A stretch of DNA of 47,360 bases from an uncultured Pelagibacteraceae bacterium (GTDB lineage: Bacteria > Pseudomonadota > Alphaproteobacteria > Pelagibacterales > Pelagibacteraceae): contig CACGAB010000009.1 of NCBI GenBank assembly GCA_902570915.1, positions 1 through 47,360 of the forward strand. The letters are read 5' to 3'. The stretch's first letter is position 1; each line of letters starts with the position of its first letter. The position numbers and the translations under genes were made by a program. Shown in pieces: positions 42,267 to 47,360 of this stretch. The notes under the pieces are model-generated. The model searched no databases. It saw only the letters and a list, made by a program, of their open reading frames with translations, and had not been told where the DNA came from.

Positions 42267-42584
42267 ATGATAAATGCAACGAAGAAGTGGATTTTTTTAA
42301 AAATAAGTGGTGCATTACTAGTTCCACTGATGTTGTGGTTCATTTTAAACTTTATAAAAATCTATGACCAAGATTACTTAAATTTTGTAAGCTTTTTTTC
42401 AAACCCTTTAACTAAGTTTTTATTTAGTATATTTATTGTTAATGCTTATTTCTTTTCTGCATTAAGTATAAGTGAGGTTTTTGAGGATTATATTAAGAAA
42501 GATAAAATCAAAAATGTCGCAAATAGGCTTTTATATGTTTCGGCAGTGGTAATTCCTCTAATTACAATTATATTAATTAATTAA
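42267..42584 (+). CDS. sdhD: Succinate dehydrogenase membrane anchor subunit SdhD, haem-ligand histidine replaced
   Basis: A 105-residue protein with three helices. The opening [18 protein letters not shown] and the block [17 protein letters not shown] align with SdhD. The quinone-site Asp74-Tyr75 are kept, but the position of the haem b axial histidine (12 residues before the tyrosine, His71 in E. coli) is Phe63. There is no histidine at all in this subunit. Located between sdhC and sdhA, so the identity is not in doubt. Confidence 0.92.
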   Translation: MINATKKWIFLKISGALLVPLMLWFILNFIKIYDQDYLNFVSFFSNPLTKFLFSIFIVNAYFFSALSISEVFEDYIKKDKIKNVANRLLYVSAVVIPLITIILIN

Positions 42585-42586
42585 AT

Positions 42587-44362
42587 ATGAGTTCTTATAA
42601 AATAGTTGATCATGAGTATGATGTTGTTGTTTTAGGTGCGGGTGGGTCCGGACTAAGAGCTGCAGTAGGTTTAAGTGAAGCAGGATTAAAAACTGCATGT
42701 ATTTCAAAAGTGTTTCCTACCAGAAGTCATACTTCTGCTGCGCAAGGAGGAATATCAGCTGCGCTTGGTAACATGGGAGAAGATGATTGGCGTTGGCATA
42801 TGTATGACACAGTCAAAGGTGCAGATTGGTTAGGCGATCAAGACAGTATCGAATACCTATGTAAAGAAGCTCCTAAAGCAGTAATTGAATTAGAAAAATA
42901 CGGTGTACCGTTTAGTAGAACGGAGGATGGAAAGATTTATCAGAGACCGTTTGGTGGTATGACCAAAGATTATGGAAATGGAATCGTCCAAAGAACTTGT
43001 GCGGCCGCTGATAGAACCGGACATGCAATTTTGCATACTCTGTATGGACAAGCTTTAAAACACAAAACAGAATTTTTTATAGAATATTTTGCATTAGATT
43101 TGTTGATGAAAGATGGAGCATGCAAAGGCTTAATTGCTTGGAATTTGAATGACGGAACGATCCATAGATTCAGAGCCCATACAGTAATTATTGCAACAGG
43201 TGGTTATGGAAAAGTTTATTATTCAGCAACCTCAGCACACACATGCACTGGAGATGGAAATGCTATGGTTTTAAGAGCAGGTTTACCACTTCAGGATATG
43301 GAATTTGTTCAATTTCATCCTACAGGAATTTATGGACATGGTACACTTATAACTGAAGGTGCCAGAGGTGAAGGAGGCTACCTAACAAATTCTAAAGGTG
43401 AAAGGTTTATGGAGAGATATGCACCTAAAGCAAAAGATTTGGCATCAAGAGATGTTGTAAGTAGATCAATGTCAATTGAAATAAATGAAGGAAGAGGTGT
43501 TGGAAAAGATCAAGATCATGTTCATTTGAATTTAAGCCACTTAGATAAAGATATAATTGAAAGTAGGTTGCCAGGTATTACTGATGCTGCGCGATTATTT
43601 GCAAATGTTGATGTTACAAAAGATCCAATTCCTGTAGTACCAACTGTTCATTACAATATGGGCGGCATTCCAACGAATTACAAAGCAGAAGTACTGACTG
43701 TTAACGGTTCAGAAAAAACTGTGCCTGGATTAATGGCAATAGGAGAAGCTGCATGCGTATCAGTGCACGGAGCTAATAGATTAGGTTCCAATTCGTTAAT
43801 TGATTTAGTTGTTTTTGGAAGAGCAGCAGCAAAAAGAGCAGCAGAGTTAATTAAACCAGGAACGCCTCATGAACAAATTAGTGAGACAGAAACACAAAAA
43901 TGTTTGGATCGTTTTGATAAATTAAGGAATGCTGAAGGAGATATTGGCACAGCAGAATTAAGACAATCAATGCAAAAAACAATGCAATCAAAATGTGCAG
44001 TTTTTAGAACAGAGAAAACTTTAAAAGAGGGTGTTAACGAAATTAGAAAGACCTACGATGGATTAGACTCTGTATCAGTAAAAGATAAATCTTTAATATT
44101 TAACACAGATTTAGTAGAGACACTTGAATTTGATAATTTAATAAGACAGGCAGTTGTAACAGTAGATTCAGCGTATAACAGAAAAGAGAGCCGAGGAGCT
44201 CATGCGAGAGAGGATTACCCAAAAAGAGATGACAAAAAATTCATGCAACATACTCTTGCCTGGTGCAACGGAAAAGATACTAAAATAAGTTATAGAGAAG
44301 TTCATAAGTCTACTTTAACTAACGATGTTCAATATTTTCCACCTCAGGAAAGAGTATATTGA
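42587..44362 (+). CDS. sdhA: Succinate dehydrogenase flavoprotein subunit
   Basis: A 591-residue FAD protein that oxidises succinate to fumarate. Marks: [16 protein letters not shown] dinucleotide fold, the covalent FAD site in [16 protein letters not shown] (His in RSHT), [23 protein letters not shown], the catalytic arginine region [20 protein letters not shown] and [21 protein letters not shown]. Length normal. Overlaps sdhB start by 1 bp. Confidence 0.98.
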   Translation: MSSYKIVDHEYDVVVLGAGGSGLRAAVGLSEAGLKTACISKVFPTRSHTSAAQGGISAALGNMGEDDWRWHMYDTVKGADWLGDQDSIEYLCKEAPKAVIELEKYGVPFSRTEDGKIYQRPFGGMTKDYGNGIVQRTCAAADRTGHAILHTLYGQALKHKTEFFIEYFALDLLMKDGACKGLIAWNLNDGTIHRFRAHTVIIATGGYGKVYYSATSAHTCTGDGNAMVLRAGLPLQDMEFVQFHPTGIYGHGTLITEGARGEGGYLTNSKGERFMERYAPKAKDLASRDVVSRSMSIEINEGRGVGKDQDHVHLNLSHLDKDIIESRLPGITDAARLFANVDVTKDPIPVVPTVHYNMGGIPTNYKAEVLTVNGSEKTVPGLMAIGEAACVSVHGANRLGSNSLIDLVVFGRAAAKRAAELIKPGTPHEQISETETQKCLDRFDKLRNAEGDIGTAELRQSMQKTMQSKCAVFRTEKTLKEGVNEIRKTYDGLDSVSVKDKSLIFNTDLVETLEFDNLIRQAVVTVDSAYNRKESRGAHAREDYPKRDDKKFMQHTLAWCNGKDTKISYREVHKSTLTNDVQYFPPQERVY

Positions 44363-45141
44363 TGGTACAAATTAATTTACCTAAAGACTCAGAGATAAAA
44401 AAAGGTAAATATTTTAAAGATAAAACTGGCTCAAAAAATTTAAGAAAAGTAAATATTTATAGATGGGACCCTTCAACTGGCGAAAATCCTCGTATTGATA
44501 CCTATGAGGTTGATATGGATAATTGTCCATCCAAAGTTTTAGATATTTTAAATAAAATTAAAAATGAGATAGATCCAACATTAGCTTATAGGAGATCCTG
44601 TGCCCATGGGGTTTGTGGCTCATGTGCAATGAATATGGGTGGCAAAAATGGTTTAGCATGCACTAAACCACATGAAGAAATAGATGGCGATATAGATATT
44701 TATCCATTACCACACTTAAAAGTTAAAAAAGATTTAATTGGAGATTTAGATGGATTGTATAAACAATATCAGTCAATCGAGCCTTGGTTAAAAAATAATT
44801 CCAAATCCGAAACAAATGAAATTATTCAATCTAAAGAAGATAGGGCTAAACTAGATGGTGCATATGAGTGTATTATGTGTGCTTGTTGCTCAACATCATG
44901 CCCAAGCTATTGGTGGAATGGTGATAAATATTTAGGTCCTGCAGTTCTTTTACAGGCATATAGATGGATAGTTGATAGCAGAGATGAGGAAAGAAATTCC
45001 AGACTAAAAAAAGTGGCAGATGAGCTTAAACTTTATAGGTGTCATACAATTATGAACTGTACTAGTGCTTGTCCTAAAGGTTTAAATCCCGCAAAAGCTA
45101 TTGCTGAAATAAAAAAAATGTTAGCAACTGCCAATATTTAA
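44362..45141 (+). CDS. sdhB: Succinate dehydrogenase iron-sulfur subunit
   Basis: A 259-residue protein carrying electrons from SdhA to the quinone site. The [2Fe-2S] cysteines are in [15 protein letters not shown] and the later GLACTKP; the [4Fe-4S] motif is [16 protein letters not shown]; the [3Fe-4S] motif is [18 protein letters not shown] choose the ATG at 44362, which overlaps the sdhA stop (TGATG), rather than the TTG three bases earlier. Confidence 0.98.
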   Translation: MVQINLPKDSEIKKGKYFKDKTGSKNLRKVNIYRWDPSTGENPRIDTYEVDMDNCPSKVLDILNKIKNEIDPTLAYRRSCAHGVCGSCAMNMGGKNGLACTKPHEEIDGDIDIYPLPHLKVKKDLIGDLDGLYKQYQSIEPWLKNNSKSETNEIIQSKEDRAKLDGAYECIMCACCSTSCPSYWWNGDKYLGPAVLLQAYRWIVDSRDEERNSRLKKVADELKLYRCHTIMNCTSACPKGLNPAKAIAEIKKMLATANI

Positions 45142-45183
45142 ACAATAGACTAATAAGAGTTTTTAATCTAAAACACCCTATTC

Positions 45184-46677
45184 ATGAAATTAATTGAACA
45201 TTTCGTTGGTGGAAAAATAATTCCTGGCACCTCAAATAAAAAAGGCAAAGTTTTTAATCCGGCTACAGGTGAACAAGAAAAAGAAGTAAGGTTAGGCTCC
45301 AAAGATGATCTGGATAAAGCAGTTTTAATTGCTAGAGAGGCCTTTGAAGAATGGTCTTTAAAACCTCCACTCCAAAGAGCCAGAATAATGTTCAAATTTA
45401 AGGAGCTTATAGAAAAAAATTCAGATGAGTTAACAAAATTAATAGTTTCAGAACATGGAAAGGTTTATGAGGATGCAAGGGGTTCTCTTACTAGAGGTTT
45501 AGAAGTTGTAGAATTTGCGTGCGGTATTCCTCATTTGCTTAAAGGAGAATTTTCAGAAAATGTTGGAACCAACGTTGATAGTTGGTCTATGAGACAGCCT
45601 TTGGGAGTTGTTGCTGGTATCACACCATTTAATTTTCCCGCAATGGTCCCTATGTGGATGTTTCCAATAGCTATTGCATGTGGAAATACTTTTATTTTAA
45701 AGCCATCTGAAAAAGATCCATCATGCTCGATTAAGTTAGCTGAATTATTAAAAGAAGCTGGACTTCCTGATGGAGTTTTTAATGTTGTAAATGGTGATAA
45801 AGAAGCGGTTGATGCAATTTTAACAAACAAAGACATTAAAGCAGTAAGTTTTGTTGGTTCCACTCCTATTGCTAAATACATTTATGAAAACTCAGCTAAA
45901 AATGAAAAAAGAGTTCAAGCACTTGGTGGTGCAAAAAATCATTTAGTTGTTATGCCCGATTGTGATTTGGATGGTGCAGTAAATGGCTTAATGGGAGCCG
46001 CTTATGGGTCTGCTGGAGAACGATGTATGGCTCAATCGGTGGCAATTGCAGTGGGTGATATAGGAGATGAATTAGTGTCAAGATTATCAAAAAAAGCTGA
46101 AGCTTTAAAAGTTGGTCCTGGGATGGATAAGGACTCTGAGATGGGCCCATTAGTTACAAAAGAACATCTTGAAAAAGTAAAAAGTTATGTAGACCTGGGT
46201 GAGAAAGAAGGTGCAAAATTAATAGTTGATGGAAGAAATTTAAAATTACAAGGATATGAGAATGGTTTCTATATTGGTGGCTGTTTGTTTGATCATGTTA
46301 AAAAAGATATGAGAATTTATAAGGAAGAAATTTTTGGTCCTGTTTTATCTGTTGTGAGAGTTAAAACTTTCGAAGAAGCAGTAAAATTAATCAATGATCA
46401 TGAATATGGGAATGGAGTAAGTATTTACACTAGGGATGGTGATGCCGGAAGAACTTTTGTGAGTAAAATTCAAGTAGGTATGGTTGGTATTAATGTGCCT
46501 ATTCCTGTGCCGATGGCTTTTCATAGTTTTGGTGGGTGGAAAAGATCTTTATTTGGTGATAGTGCAATGCATGGCATGGAAGGAATTAAATTTTATACAA
46601 AATTAAAAACAATAACATCTAGATGGCCTTCAGGTATTCGGTCTAATGCTGAATTTGTGATGCCAACAATGAAATAA
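45184..46677 (+). CDS. mmsA: CoA-acylating methylmalonate-semialdehyde dehydrogenase (MmsA)
   Basis: A 497-residue aldehyde dehydrogenase family member converting (methyl)malonate semialdehyde with CoA and NAD to propionyl- or acetyl-CoA and CO2. The active-site cysteine is in YGSAGERCMAQSVAI, where the GERCMA pattern is typical of MmsA; other marks are GVVAGITPFNFPAMVPMWMFPIAIACGNTFILKPSE, ALGGAKNHLVVMPD and IFGPVLSVVRV. It sits between sdhB and mdh, feeding CoA esters to the TCA cycle. Possible sources of its substrate are valine, propionate/acrylate or beta-alanine breakdown. Confidence 0.93.
   Translation: MKLIEHFVGGKIIPGTSNKKGKVFNPATGEQEKEVRLGSKDDLDKAVLIAREAFEEWSLKPPLQRARIMFKFKELIEKNSDELTKLIVSEHGKVYEDARGSLTRGLEVVEFACGIPHLLKGEFSENVGTNVDSWSMRQPLGVVAGITPFNFPAMVPMWMFPIAIACGNTFILKPSEKDPSCSIKLAELLKEAGLPDGVFNVVNGDKEAVDAILTNKDIKAVSFVGSTPIAKYIYENSAKNEKRVQALGGAKNHLVVMPDCDLDGAVNGLMGAAYGSAGERCMAQSVAIAVGDIGDELVSRLSKKAEALKVGPGMDKDSEMGPLVTKEHLEKVKSYVDLGEKEGAKLIVDGRNLKLQGYENGFYIGGCLFDHVKKDMRIYKEEIFGPVLSVVRVKTFEEAVKLINDHEYGNGVSIYTRDGDAGRTFVSKIQVGMVGINVPIPVPMAFHSFGGWKRSLFGDSAMHGMEGIKFYTKLKTITSRWPSGIRSNAEFVMPTMK

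Positions 46678-47360
<683 letters not shown>

Noticed and set aside
45531..46150. Antisense open frames inside mmsA
   Set aside because: The sense strand is a complete, conserved dehydrogenase; the antisense frames have no recognisable domain.

Overview
The window looks like a piece of a SAR11 (Candidatus Pelagibacter-type) alphaproteobacterial chromosome. It is strongly AT-rich, has almost no intergenic space (no gap above about 170 bp), many genes overlap by 1-17 bp, and it carries the combination of a dmdC-dmdB-dmdA DMSP demethylation operon, System I cytochrome c maturation, TRAP uptake genes and alphaproteobacterial families (DUF2794, IalB). No mobile element, tRNA, rRNA or CRISPR array was found.

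Layout: (a) 1-5486 is a block of small, poorly characterised genes: the end of a DUF2256 gene, a DUF4174-type fusion, an exported FG-GAP/UnbV protein, a fasciclin-domain protein, a cysteine-rich exported protein, a photolyase-like FAD protein with no N-terminal antenna domain, and a PsiE membrane protein with a small membrane partner. (b) 5548-10428 holds argG, an IalB protein, an aldo/keto reductase, a Bax-inhibitor-1 protein, DUF2794, yciB and hspQ. (c) 10601-14719 is a ccmC-D-E-F-G-H operon for cytochrome c haem attachment; ccmF is split by one extra T in a T7 run. A PagL-like gene follows. (d) 15242-25922 is a 2-hydroxyacid/2-oxoacid block: two tandem FMN hydroxyacid dehydrogenases, a PLP aminotransferase, an FAD D-lactate/glycolate-type dehydrogenase, an NAD(P) D-2-hydroxyacid dehydrogenase, a DctP-Q-M TRAP transporter and an amidase. 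(e) 25937-28254 holds a DMT exporter, a membrane-anchored hydrolase and an unknown exported protein. (f) 28247-33220 is the protein targeting and translation block: ftsY and dapF on the minus strand, then ffh, rpsP, trmD and rplS on the plus strand behind a highly structured leader. (g) 33232-36340 is leuCDB. (h) 36367-40869 is dmdCBA. (i) 40885-47360 holds asd, sdhCDAB, an mmsA-type dehydrogenase and the start of mdh.

Together the genes describe a streamlined marine heterotroph that takes up small organic acids by TRAP transport, oxidises hydroxyacids to 2-oxoacids, demethylates DMSP and passes the methylmercaptopropionate through CoA chemistry, with electrons and carbon entering the TCA cycle (sdh, mdh) and a c-type cytochrome respiratory chain.

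The observations most worth follow-up are the multi-helix RNA-like leader before ffh, the 16-bp hairpin before ccmC, the frameshift in ccmF, the missing haem-ligand histidine in SdhD, the altered ligand pocket of the TRAP binding protein, and a possible light/oxidative stress gene block at the left end. I saw no clearly new defence or mobile system.
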